Part shown: positions 1 to 10,680 of the stretch, piece by piece
How the letters are laid out: each line of letters opens with the position of its first letter
Numbering within the stretch: position 1 is the stretch's first letter
NCBI GenBank assembly: GCA_930367205.1
Contig: OV884014.1
Span: 118,861,768-118,925,767, forward strand
Direction: 5' to 3'
DNA: 64,000 nt
Source: Acanthosoma haemorrhoidale
Taxonomy: Eukaryota; Arthropoda; Insecta; Hemiptera; Acanthosomatidae
Position numbers and translations under genes: made by a program
Notes under the pieces: generated by a model
Databases searched by the model: none
The model's input: the letters and a program-made list of their open reading frames with translations, nothing else
Told to the model about the DNA's origin: nothing

Positions 1-338
1 TCATTAGCACTCATATTATCACGTGATACGATCGTATGATGAAAGTTACGAGTGAATATAACATCAAATAATGTTGAATATGATTGTATAATGTATCATT
101 AGCACTCATTGTTTCACGTGATACGATCGTATGATTAAAGTTACGAGTAAATATAACATCAAATGATGTCGATTATGATAGTGTACCGCATCATTGGCAC
201 TCATTATATCACGTGATACGATCGTATGATGAAAGTTACGAGTGAATATACTATTAAATGATGTCGATTATGATAGTGTACCGCATCATTGGCACTAATT
301 GTATCACGTGATACGATCGTATGATCAAAGCTACGAGT
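1..338 (+). repeat. Satellite A segment (about 3.6 monomers), left flank of B island 1
   Basis: These are four partial or complete 95-bp A monomers, with CACGTG boxes at about 20 and 115 showing the period directly. The segment is near-identical to 10343-10680 (offset 10,342) and 18036-18373 (offset 18,035). The last monomer carries two border markers seen at every left A/B junction: GGCACTAATTG instead of GGCACTCATTG, and ATGATCAAAG instead of ATGATTAAAG. The array is cut by the window start, so its true length is unknown. Confidence 0.95.
311..338 (+). repeat. 28-bp direct repeat flanking B island 1, left copy
   Basis: The last 28 bases of the A array before the island match the 28 bases at 1534-1561 after it, with one difference (AAAGCTACG against AAAGTTACG). 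Both copies carry ATGATCAAAG, a variant of the usual ATGATTAAAG that I saw only at island borders. The arrangement resembles a target-site duplication or a breakpoint within one duplicated monomer. The same pair flanks all nine islands. Confidence 0.8.
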
Positions 339-1530
339 TAACATAATAGGGCAGGAATTATTGTACCAGCTATGAAATACGCATTTTTGTAAAATTCTAC
401 TTTTTGACGATATTTTTCTTGTTTTGGTATGAGGAAATCATAATTGTTCAGGAGCTAACGTACCAGCTATAAAATACTCTTATATGTAAAAATTTAACTT
501 TTCGACGATATTTTCCTTGTTTTGGTATCAGGAGAACATAATGGGGCAGGAGCTAACTTACTATCTATGAAATACGCATTTTCGAAAAATTCGACTTTTT
601 GAAGATATTTTCCTTGATTTCGTATCAGGAGAACATAAAAGAGCAGGAGTTAACGTTCCAGCTATGAAATACCCATTTTTTAAAAATTCGACTTTTTGAC
701 GATATTTTCGTATCAGGAGAACATAATGGGGAAGGAGCTGACGTACCAGCTATGAAATACGCAATTTTTGTAAAAATTTAAGTTTTCGACGATATTTTCC
801 TTGTTTTGGTATCAGGAGAACATAATGGGGCAGGAGCTAACGTACTAGCTATGAAATACGCATTTTCGAAAAATTCGACTTTTTGACGATATTTTCTTTG
901 ATTTCGTATCAGGAGAACATAAAAGAGCAGGAGCTAACGTTCCAGCTATAAAATACCCATTTTTTAAAAATTAAACTTTTTGACGATATTTTCCTTGTTT
1001 TCGTATCAGGAGAACATAATAGGGTTAGAGCTAACGTACCAGCTATGAAATACGCAATTTTTGTAAAAATCTGAGTTTTCGACGATATTTTCCTTGTTTT
1101 GGTATCAGGAGAACATAATGGGGCAGGAGCTAACGTACTAGCTATGAAATACGCATTTTCGAAAAATTTGACTTTTTGACGATATTTTCTTTGATTTCGT
1201 ATCAGGAGAACATAAAAGAGCAGGAGCTAACGTTCCAGCTATGAAATACCCATTTTTTAAAAATTCGACTTTTTGACGATATTTTCCTTGTTTCGGTATC
1301 AGGAGAACATAATGGGACAGGAACTAACGTACTAGCTCTAAATACGCATTTTAGTAAAAATTCGACTTTTTGACGACATTTTTCTTGTTTTGGTATCAGG
1401 AGAACATAATGGGGCAGGTGCTAACGTACAAGCTATGAAATACGCATTTTTGTAAAAATTCAACTTTTTTAAAATGTTTTCTTTGTTTTGGTATCAGGAG
1501 TACATAAAGGGGCAAGAGCTAACGTACAAG
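339..1530 (+). repeat. Satellite B island 1 (1,192 bp, about 12 monomers)
   Basis: B monomers are anchored by GGAG before AACATAA at 531, 628, 716, 815, 912, 1009, 1108, 1205, 1302, 1399 and 1497. The periods are 97-99 bp, except one of 88 bp where nine bases between the ATATTTTC tract and CGTATC are missing. Monomer types follow a fixed order with an internal trimer of about 293 bp: a CGAAAAATTCGAC type, a CCCATTTTTT type and a GCAATTTTTG type. The left edge is the A-type end CGAGT followed by TAACATAATAGGG. The right edge is GTACAAG followed by ATCATACG. Islands 5, 7 and 8 have the same length. Confidence 0.95.
581..595 (+). other. Partial CENP-B-box-like motif in a B monomer (representative)
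   Basis: TTCGAAAAATTCGAC matches seven of the nine fixed core bases of the mammalian CENP-B box (TTCGNNNNANNCGGG); the two final G positions are A and C. It occurs in the CGAAAAATTCGAC-type monomers, up to about three per island. Chance resemblance in AT-rich DNA is quite possible, and nothing shows that it is bound. Confidence 0.35.
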
Positions 1531-1549
1531 ATCATACGATCGTATGATC
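1530..1549. other. 20-bp perfect palindrome at the B-to-A junction
   Basis: GATCATACGATCGTATGATC spans the last base of the B island and the first 19 bases of the A array. It is its own reverse complement over all 20 bases. The same 20-mer is at 12738-12757, 19468-19487, 25147-25166, 32542-32561, 49726-49745, 51613-51632, 57109-57128 and 63556-63575, once per island. Ordinary A monomers have GTGATACG in place of ATCATACG, so their palindrome is only 12 bp here. Confidence 0.9.
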
Positions 1550-1561
1550 AAAGTTACGAGT
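1534..1561 (+). repeat. 28-bp direct repeat flanking B island 1, right copy
   Basis: This is the partner of 311-338. Because of this overlap, full A segments measure a whole number of 95-bp monomers plus about 30 bp (9150, 5635 and 695 are all 30 modulo 95). Immediately outside lies the GACATCA-AA-TGATGTC dyad monomer. Confidence 0.8.
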
Positions 1562-1903
1562 GAATATGACATCAAATGATGTCAAATATGATAGTGTGCC
1601 GTATCATTTGCACTTATTGTATCACGTGATACAATCGTATGATTAAAGTTACAGTGAATATACTATAAAATGATGTCGATTATGATAGTGTACCGCATCA
1701 TTGGCACTCATTATATCACGTGATACTATCGTATGATTGAAGTCACGAGTGAATATAACATCAAATGATGCTAAATATGATTGTATAGTGTATCATTAGC
1801 ACTCATTGTTTCACGTGATACGATCGTATGATTAAAGTTACGAGTAAATATACTATTAAATGATGTCGATTATGACAGTGTACCGTACCATTGGCACTCA
1901 TTG

Positions 1904-1924
1904 TATCACGTGATACGATCGTAT
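1904..1924. other. Overlapping palindromes in the A monomer, containing a CDEI-like CACGTG box (representative)
   Basis: Two perfect 12-bp palindromes overlap by three bases: TATCACGTGATA (1904-1915) and ATACGATCGTAT (1913-1924). The first contains ATCACGTG, an exact match to the yeast centromere element CDEI (RTCACRTG, bound by Cbf1) and an E-box core. The second contains CGATCG. The pair recurs every 95 bp in most A monomers. Where the preceding bases are GTTT, the first palindrome shortens to TCACGTGA. Protein binding is inference. Confidence 0.75.
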
Positions 1925-1947
1925 GATTGAAGTCACGAGTGAATATA

Positions 1948-1961
1948 ACATCAAATGATGT
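1948..1961. other. Third dyad of the A monomer, ACATCA-AA-TGATGT (representative)
   Basis: Six-base inverted arms are separated by AA, starting 24 bp after the end of the palindrome pair. The dyad is present in many monomers. In others it is degraded to ACTATTAAATGATGT or ATATCAAATGATGT. In the monomer just right of every B island, except the one-base variant at island 9, the arms extend to seven bases (GACATCA-AA-TGATGTC). Role unknown; it could be a protein-binding dyad or a mere consequence of the sequence. Confidence 0.6.
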
Positions 1962-4900
1962 CGATTATGATAGTGTACCACATCATTAGCACACATTGTA
2001 TCACGTGGTACGATCGTATGATTAAAGTTACGAGTGAAGATAACATCAAATGATGTCGATTATAATAGTGTACCGTACCATTGGCACTCATAGTATCACG
2101 TGATACGATCGTATGATTGAAGTCAGGGGTGAATATAATATCAAATGATGTCAATTATGATAGTGTTCCGTATCATAAGCACTCATTGTATCACGTGATA
2201 CGATCGTATGATGAAAGTTACAAGTAAATATACTATTAAATGATGTCGATTATGACAGTGTACCGTACCATTGGCACTCATAGTATCACGTGATACGATC
2301 GTATGATTGAAGTCACGAGTAAATATAATATCAAATGATGTCAATTATGATAGTGTACCGCATCATTGGCACTCATTATATCACTTGATACGATCGTATG
2401 ATTGAAGTCACGAGTGAATATATCATCAAATGATGTTGAATATGATTGTATAATGTGTCATTGGCACACATTGTATCACGTGATACGATCGTATGATTAA
2501 AGTTACGAGTAAATGCAACATCAAATGATGTCGATTATGATAGTGTACCGCATCATTGGCACTCATTATATCACGTGATACGATCGTATGATGAAAGTTA
2601 CGAGTGAATAAAACATCAAATGATGTAGAATAGGATTGTATAATGTATCATTAGCACTCATTGTTTCACGTGATACGATCGTATGATTAAAGTTACGATT
2701 GGAGATACTAATAAATGATGTTAAATATAATAGTGCACCATATCATTAGCACTTATTGTATCATGTGATGCGATCGTATGATTGAAGTCACGAGTGAATA
2801 TAATATCAAATGATGTCAATTATGATAGTGTTGCGTATCATAAGCACTCATTGTATCACGTGATACGATCGTATGATTAAAGTTACGATTGGAGATACTA
2901 ATAAATGATGTTGAATATAATAGTGCACCATATCATTAGCACTTATTGTATCATGTGATGCGATCATATGATTAAAGTTACAAGTGAATATAACATCAAA
3001 TGATGTCGATTGTAATAGTGTACCGCATCATTGGCACTCATTATATCACGTGATACTATCGTATGATTGAAGTCACGAGTGAATATAACATCAAATAATG
3101 CTAAATATGATTGTATAGTGTAGCATTGACACTCATTGTATCACGAGATACGATCGTATGATTGAAGTCACTAGTGAATATAACATCAAATGATGTTGAA
3201 TATGATTGTATAATGTATCATTAGCACTCATTGTTTCACGTGATACGATCGTATGATTAAAGTTACAGGTGAATATAACATCAAATCATGTCGATTATGA
3301 TAGTGTACCGCATCATTGGCACTCATTATATCACGTGATACTATCGTATGATTGAAGTCACGAGTGAATATAACATCAAATGATGTCGATTATGATAGTG
3401 TACCTTATCATTGGCACTCATTATATCACGTGATACGATCGTATAATGAAAGTTACGAGTAAATATACTATTAAATAATGTCGATTATGATAGTGTACCG
3501 CATTATTGGCACTCATTATATCACGTGATACGATCGTATGATTGAAGTCACGAGTAAATATAACATCAAATGATGTCAATTATGATAGTGTACCGCATCA
3601 TTGGCACTCATTATATCACGTGATACGATCGTATGATGAAAGTTACGAGTGAATAAAACATCAAATGATGTCGAATAGGATTGTATAATGTATCATTAGC
3701 ACTCATTGTTTCACGTGATACGATCGTATGATTAAAGTTACGATTGGAGATACTAATAAATGATGTTGAATATAATAGTGCACCATATCATTAGCACTTA
3801 TTGTATCATGTGATGCGATCATATGATTAAAGTTACAAGTGAATATAACATCAAATGATGTCGATTATAATAGTGTACCGCATCATTGGCACTCATTATA
3901 TCACGTGATACTATCGTATGATTGAAGTCACGAGTGAATATAACATCAAATGATGTCGATTATGATAGTGTACCTTATCATTGGCACTCATTATATCACG
4001 TGATACGATCGTATAATGAAAGTTACGAGTAAATATACTATTAAATAATGTCGATTATGATAGTGTACCGCATTATTGGCACTCATTATATCACGTGATA
4101 CGATCGTATGATTAAAGTCACGAGTAAATATAACATCAAATGATGTCAATTATGATAGTGTTCCGTATCATAAGCACTCATTGTATCACGTGATACGATC
4201 GTATGATGAAAGTTACAAGTAAATATACTATTAAATGATGTCGATTATGACAGTGTACCGTACCATTGGCACTCATTGTATCACGTGATACGATCGTATG
4301 ATTGAAGTCACGAATGAATATAACATCAAATGATGTCGATTATGATAGTGTACCACATCATTAGCACACATTGTATCACGTGGTACGATCGTATGATTAA
4401 AGTTACGAGTGAAGATAACATCAAATGATGTCGATTATAATAGTGTACCGTACCATTGGCACTCATAGTATCACGTGATACGATCGTATGATTGAAGTCA
4501 GGGGTGAATATAATATCAAATGATGTCAATTATGATAGTGTTCCGTATCATAAGCACTCATTGTATCACGTGATACGATCGTATGATGAAAGTTACAAGT
4601 AAATATACTATTAAATGATGTCGATTATGACAGTGTACCGTACCATTGGCACTCATAGTATCACGTGATACGATCGTATGATTGATGTCAGAAGTGAATA
4701 TAATATCAAATGATGTCAATTATGATAGTGTACCGCATCATTGGCACTCATTATATCACTTGATACGATCGTATGATTGAAGTCACGAGTGAATATATCA
4801 TCAAATGATGTTGAATATGATTGTATAATGTGTCATTGGCACACATTGTATCACGTGATACGATCGTATGATTAAAGTTACGAGTAAATGCAACATCAAA

Positions 4901-7900
4901 TGATGTCGATTATGATAGTGTACCGCATTATTGGCACTCATTATATCACGTGATACGATCGTATGATGAAAGTTACGAGTGAATAAAACATCAAATGATG
5001 TCGAATAGGATTGTATAATGTATCATTAGCACTCATTGTTTCACGTGATACGATCGTATGATTAAAGTTACGATTGGAGATACTAATAAATGATGTTGAA
5101 TATAATAGTGCACCATATCATTAGCACTTATTGTATCATGTGATGCGATCGTATGATTGAAGTCACGAGTGAATATAATATCAAATGATGTCAATTATGA
5201 TAGTGTTGCGTATCATAAGCACTCATTGTATCACGTGATACGATCGTATGATTAAAGTTACGATTGGAGATACTAATAAATGATGTTGAATATAATAGTG
5301 CACCATATCATTAGCACTTATTGTATCATGTGATGCGATCATATGATTAAAGTTACAAGTGAATATAACATCAAATGATGTCGATTATAATAGTGTACCG
5401 CATCATTGGCACTCATTATATCACGTGATACGATCGTATAATGAAAGTTACGAGTAAATATACTATTAAATAATGTCGATTATGATAGTGTACCGCATTA
5501 TTGGCACTCATTATATCACGTGATACGATCGTATGATTGAAGTCACGAGTAAATATAACATCAAATGATGTCAATTATGATAGTGTTCCGTATCATAAGC
5601 ACTCATTGTATCACGTGATACGATCGTATGATGAAAGTTACAAGTAAATATACTATTAAATGATGTCGATTATGACAGTGTACCGTACCATTGGCACTCA
5701 TTGTATCACGTGATACGATCGTATGATTGAAGTCACGAATGAATATAACATCAAATGATGTCGATTATGATAGTGTACCACATCATTAGCACACATTGTA
5801 TCACGTGGTACGATCGTATGATTAAAGTTACGAGTGAAGATAACATCAAATGATGTCGATTATAATAGTGTACCGTACCATTGGCACTCATAGTATCACG
5901 TGATACGATCGTATGATTGAAGTCAGGGGTGAATATAATATCAAATGATGTCAATTATGATAGTGTTCCGTATCATAAGCACTCATTGTATCACGTGATA
6001 CGATCGTATGATGAAAGTTACAAGTAAATATACTATTAAATGATGTCGATTATGACAGTGTACCGTACCATTGGCACTCATAGTATCACGTGATACGATC
6101 GTATGATTGAAGTCACGAGTGAATATAATATCAAATGATGTCAATTATGATAGTGTACCGCATCATTGGCACTCATTATATCACTCGATACGATCGTATG
6201 ATTGAAGTCACGAGTGAATATATCATCAAATGATGTTGAATATGATTGTATAATGTGTCATTGGCACACATTGTATCACGTGATACGATCGTATGATTAA
6301 AGTTACGAGTAAATGCAACATCAAATGATGTCGATTATGATAGTGTACCGCATCATTGGCACTCATTATATCACGTGATACGATCGTATGATGAAAGTTA
6401 CGAGTGAATAAAACATCAAATGATGTCGAATAGGATTGTATAATGTATCATTAGCACTCATTGTTTCACGTGATACGATCGTATGATTAAAGTTACGATT
6501 GGAGATACTAATAAATGATGTTGAATATAATAGTGCACCATATCATTAGCACTTATTGTATCATGTGATGCGATCGTATGATTGAAGTCACGAGTGAATA
6601 TAATATCAAATGATGTCAATTATGATAGTGTTGCGTATCATAAGCACTAATTGTATCACGTGATACGATCGTATGATTAAAGTTACGATTGGAGATACTA
6701 ATAAATGATGTTGAATATAATAGTGCACCATATCATTAGCACTTATTGTATCATGTGATGCGATCATATGATTAAAGTTACAAGTGAATATAACATCAAA
6801 TGATGTCGATTATAATAGTGTACCGCATCATTGGCACTCATTATATCACGTGATACTATCGTATGATTGAAGTCACGAGTGAATATAACATCAAATAATG
6901 CTAAATATGATTGTATAGTGTAGCATTGACACTCATTGTATCACGAGATACGATCGTATGATTGAAGTCACGAGTGAATATAACATCAAATGATGTTGAA
7001 TATGATTGTATAATGTATCATTAGCACTCATTGTTTCACGTGATACGATCGTATGATTAAAGTTACAGGTGAATATAACATCAAATCATGTCGATTATGA
7101 CAGTGTACCGTACCATTGGCACTCATAGTATCACGTGATACGATCGTATGATTGATGTCACGAGTGAATATAATATCAAATGATGTCAATTATGATAGTG
7201 TACCGCATCATTGGCACTCATTATATCACTTGATACGATCGTATGATTGAAGTCACGAGTGAATATAACATCAAATGATGTCGATTATGATAGTGTACCT
7301 TATCATTGGCACTCATTATATCACGTGATACGATCGTATAATGAAAGTTACGAGTAAATATACTATTAAATAATGTCGATTATGATAGTGTACCGCATTA
7401 TTGGCACTCATTATATCACGTGATACGATCGTATGATTAAAGTCACGAGTAAATATAACATCAAATGATGTCAATTATGATAGTGTTCCGTATCATAAGC
7501 ACTCATTGTATCACGTGATACGATCGTATGATGAAAGTTACAAGTAAATATACTATTAAATGATGTCGATTATGACAGTGTACCGTACCATTGGCACTCA
7601 TTGTATCACGTGATACGATCGTATGATTGAAGTCACGAATGAATATAACATCAAATGATGTCGATTATGATAGTGTACCACATCATTAGCACACATTGTA
7701 TCACGTGGTACGATCGTATGATTAAAGTTACGAGTGAAGATAACATCAAATGATGTCGATTATAATAGTGTACCGTACCATTGGCACTCATAGTATCACG
7801 TGATACGATCGTATGATTGAAGTCAGGGGTGAATATAATATCAAATGATGTCAATTATAATAGTGTTCCGTATCATAAGCACTCATTGTATCACGTGATA

Positions 7901-10680
7901 CGATCGTATGATGAAAGTTACAAGTAAATATACTATTAAATGATGTCGATTATGACAGTGTACCGTACCATTGGCACTCATAGTATCACGTGATACGATC
8001 GTATGATTGATGTCACGAGTGAATATAATATCAAAAGATGTCAATTATGATAGTGTACCGCATCATTGGCACTCATTATATCACTTGATACGATCGTATG
8101 ATTGAAGTCACGAGTGAATATATCATCAAATGATGTTGAATATGATTGTATAATGTGTCATTGGCACACATTGTATCACGTGATACGATCGTATGATTAA
8201 AGTTACGAGTAAATGCAACATCAAATGATGTCGATTATGATAGTGTACCGCATTATTGGCACTCATTATATCACGTGATACGATCGTATGATGAAAGTTA
8301 CGAGTGAATAAAACATCAAATGATGTCGAATAGGATTGTATAATGTATCATTAGCACTCATTGTTTCACGTGATACGATCGTATGATTAAAGTTACGATT
8401 GGAGATACTAATAAATGATGTTGAATATAATAGTGCACCATATCATTAGCACTTATTGTATCATGTGATGCGATCGTATGATTGAAGTCACGAGTGAATA
8501 TAATATCAAATGATGTCAATTATGATAGTGTTGCGTATCATAAGCACTCATTGTATCACGTGATACGATCGTATGATTAAAGTTACGATTGGAGATACTA
8601 ATAAATGATGTTGAATATAATAGTGCACCATATCATTAGCACTTATTGTATCATGTGATGCGATCATATGATTAAAGTTACAAGTGAATATAACATCAAA
8701 TGATGTCGATTATAATAGTGTACCGCATCATTGGCACTCATTATATCACGTGATACGATCGTATAATGAAAGTTACGAGTAAATATACTATTAAATAATG
8801 TCGATTATGATAGTGTACCGCATTATTGGCACTCATTATATCACGTGATACGATCGTATGATTGAAGTCACGAGTAAATATAACATCAAATGACGTCAAT
8901 TATGATAGTGTTCCGTATCATAAGCACTCATTGTATCACGTGATACGATCGTATGATGAAAGTTACAAGTAAATATACTATTAAATGATGTCGATTATGA
9001 CAGTGTACCGTACCATTGGCACTCATTGTATCACGTGATACGATCGTATGATTGAAGTCACGAATGAATATAACATCAAATGATGTCGATTATGATAGTG
9101 TACCACATCATTAGCACACATTGTATCACGTGGTACGATCGTATGATTAAAGTTACGAGTGAAGATAACATCAAATGATGTCGATTATAATAGTGTACCG
9201 TACCATTGGCACTCATAGTATCACGTGATACGATCGTATGATTGAAGTCAGGGGTGAATATAATATCAAATGATGTCAATTATGATAGTGTTCCGTATCA
9301 TAAGCACTCATTGTATCACGTGATACGATCGTATGATGAAAGTTACAAGTAAATATACTATTAAATGATGTCGATTATGACAGTGTACCGTACCATTGGC
9401 ACTCATAGTATCACGTGATACGATCGTATGATTGAAGTCACGAGTGAATATATCATCAAATGATGTTGAATATGATTGTATAATGTGTCATTGGCACACA
9501 TTGTATCACGTGATACGATCGTATGATTAAAGTTACGAGTAAATGCAACATCAAATGATGTCGATTATGATAGTGTACCGCATCATTGGCACTCATTATA
9601 TCACGTGATACGATCGTATGATGAAAGTTACGAGTGAATAAAACATCAAATGATGTCGAATAGGATTGTATAATGCATCATTAGCACTCATTGTTTCACG
9701 TGATACGATCGTATGATTAAAGTTACGATTGGAGATACTAATAAATGATGTTGAATATAATAGTGCACCATATCATTAGCACTTATTGTATCATGTGATG
9801 CGATCGTATGATTGAAGTCACGAGTGAATATAATATCAAATGATGTCAATTATGATAGTGTTGCGTATCATAAGCACTCATTGTATCACGTGATACGATC
9901 GTATGATTAAAGTTACGATTGGAGATACTAATAAATGATGTTGAATATAATAGTGCACCATATTATTAGCACTTATTGTATCATGTGATGCGATCATATG
10001 ATTAAAGTTACAAGTGAATATAACATCAAATGATGTCGATTATAATAGTGTACCGCATCATTGGCACTCATTATATCACGTGATACTATCGTATGATTGA
10101 AGTCACGAGTGAATATAACATCAAATAATGCTAAATATGATTGTATAGTGTAGCATTGACACTCATTGTATCACGAGATACGATCGTATGATTGAAGTCA
10201 CGAGTGAATATAACATCAAATGATGTTGAATATGATTGTATAATGTATCATTAGCACTCATTGTTTCACGTGATACGATCGTATGATTAAAGTTACAGGT
10301 GAATATAACATCAAATGATGTCGAATATGATAATGTACCGTATCATTAGCACTCATATTATCACGTGATACGATCGTATGATGAAAGTTACGAGTGAATA
10401 TAACATCAAATAATGTTGAATATGATTGTATAATGTATCATTAGCACTCATTGTTTCACGTGATACGATCGTATGATTAAAGTTACGAGTAAATATAACA
10501 TCAAATGATGTCGATTATGATAGTGTACCGCATCATTGGCACTCATTATATCACGTGATACTATCGTATAATGAAAGTTACGAGTGAATATACTATTAAA
10601 TGATGTCGATTATGATAGTGTACCGCATCATTGGCACTAATTGTATCACGTGATACGATCGTATGATCAAAGCTACGAGT

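Larger units (their letters stand above)
1531..10680 (+). repeat. Satellite A segment (9,150 bp, about 96 monomers) with higher-order structure
   Basis: This is a continuous 95-bp array; 9,150 equals 96 x 95 plus 30. Monomers differ by up to roughly 20% and recur in a fixed order. A landmark run of three types (containing TACCACATCATTAGCACAC, then CACGTGGTACG, then GTCAGGGG) begins at about 1951, 4326, 5751, 7651 and 9076. These steps are 25, 15, 20 and 15 monomers, so this is a long higher-order repeat with internal gains and losses of whole monomers. The stretch 1531-4967 matches 12739-16175 at a constant offset of 11,208, with a few substitutions. Confidence 0.95.

Noticed and set aside
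531..550. AGGAGAACATAATG in B monomers looks like a ribosome binding site plus ATG
   Set aside because: It repeats every 97-99 bp with no lasting open frame behind it, in what is clearly eukaryotic-type satellite DNA. Coincidence.
640..665. GCTA...TAGC and TTCGAA...TTCGA inverted motifs in B as regulatory sites
   Set aside because: The arms are only 4-5 bp and vary among monomer types; too weak to list as sites.
339..1530. B islands as transposable elements
   Set aside because: They consist only of tandem B monomers, with no coding capacity and no terminal inverted or long terminal repeats. The flanking 28-bp direct repeat is reported separately as a finding because it could also come from breakage and repair.
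1951..2154. Conserved 67-codon open frame on the minus strand, repeated at many places (also 4326, 5751, 7651, 9076, 13159, 15534, 16769, 19889, 21883, 36762, 44645, 52319, 54503, 57815, 59999)
   Set aside because: It covers about two A monomers and recurs only because those monomers recur. The 95-bp period is not a multiple of three, and variants change with the array, not as a protein would. I see no domain. It is useful only as a marker of the higher-order repeat.
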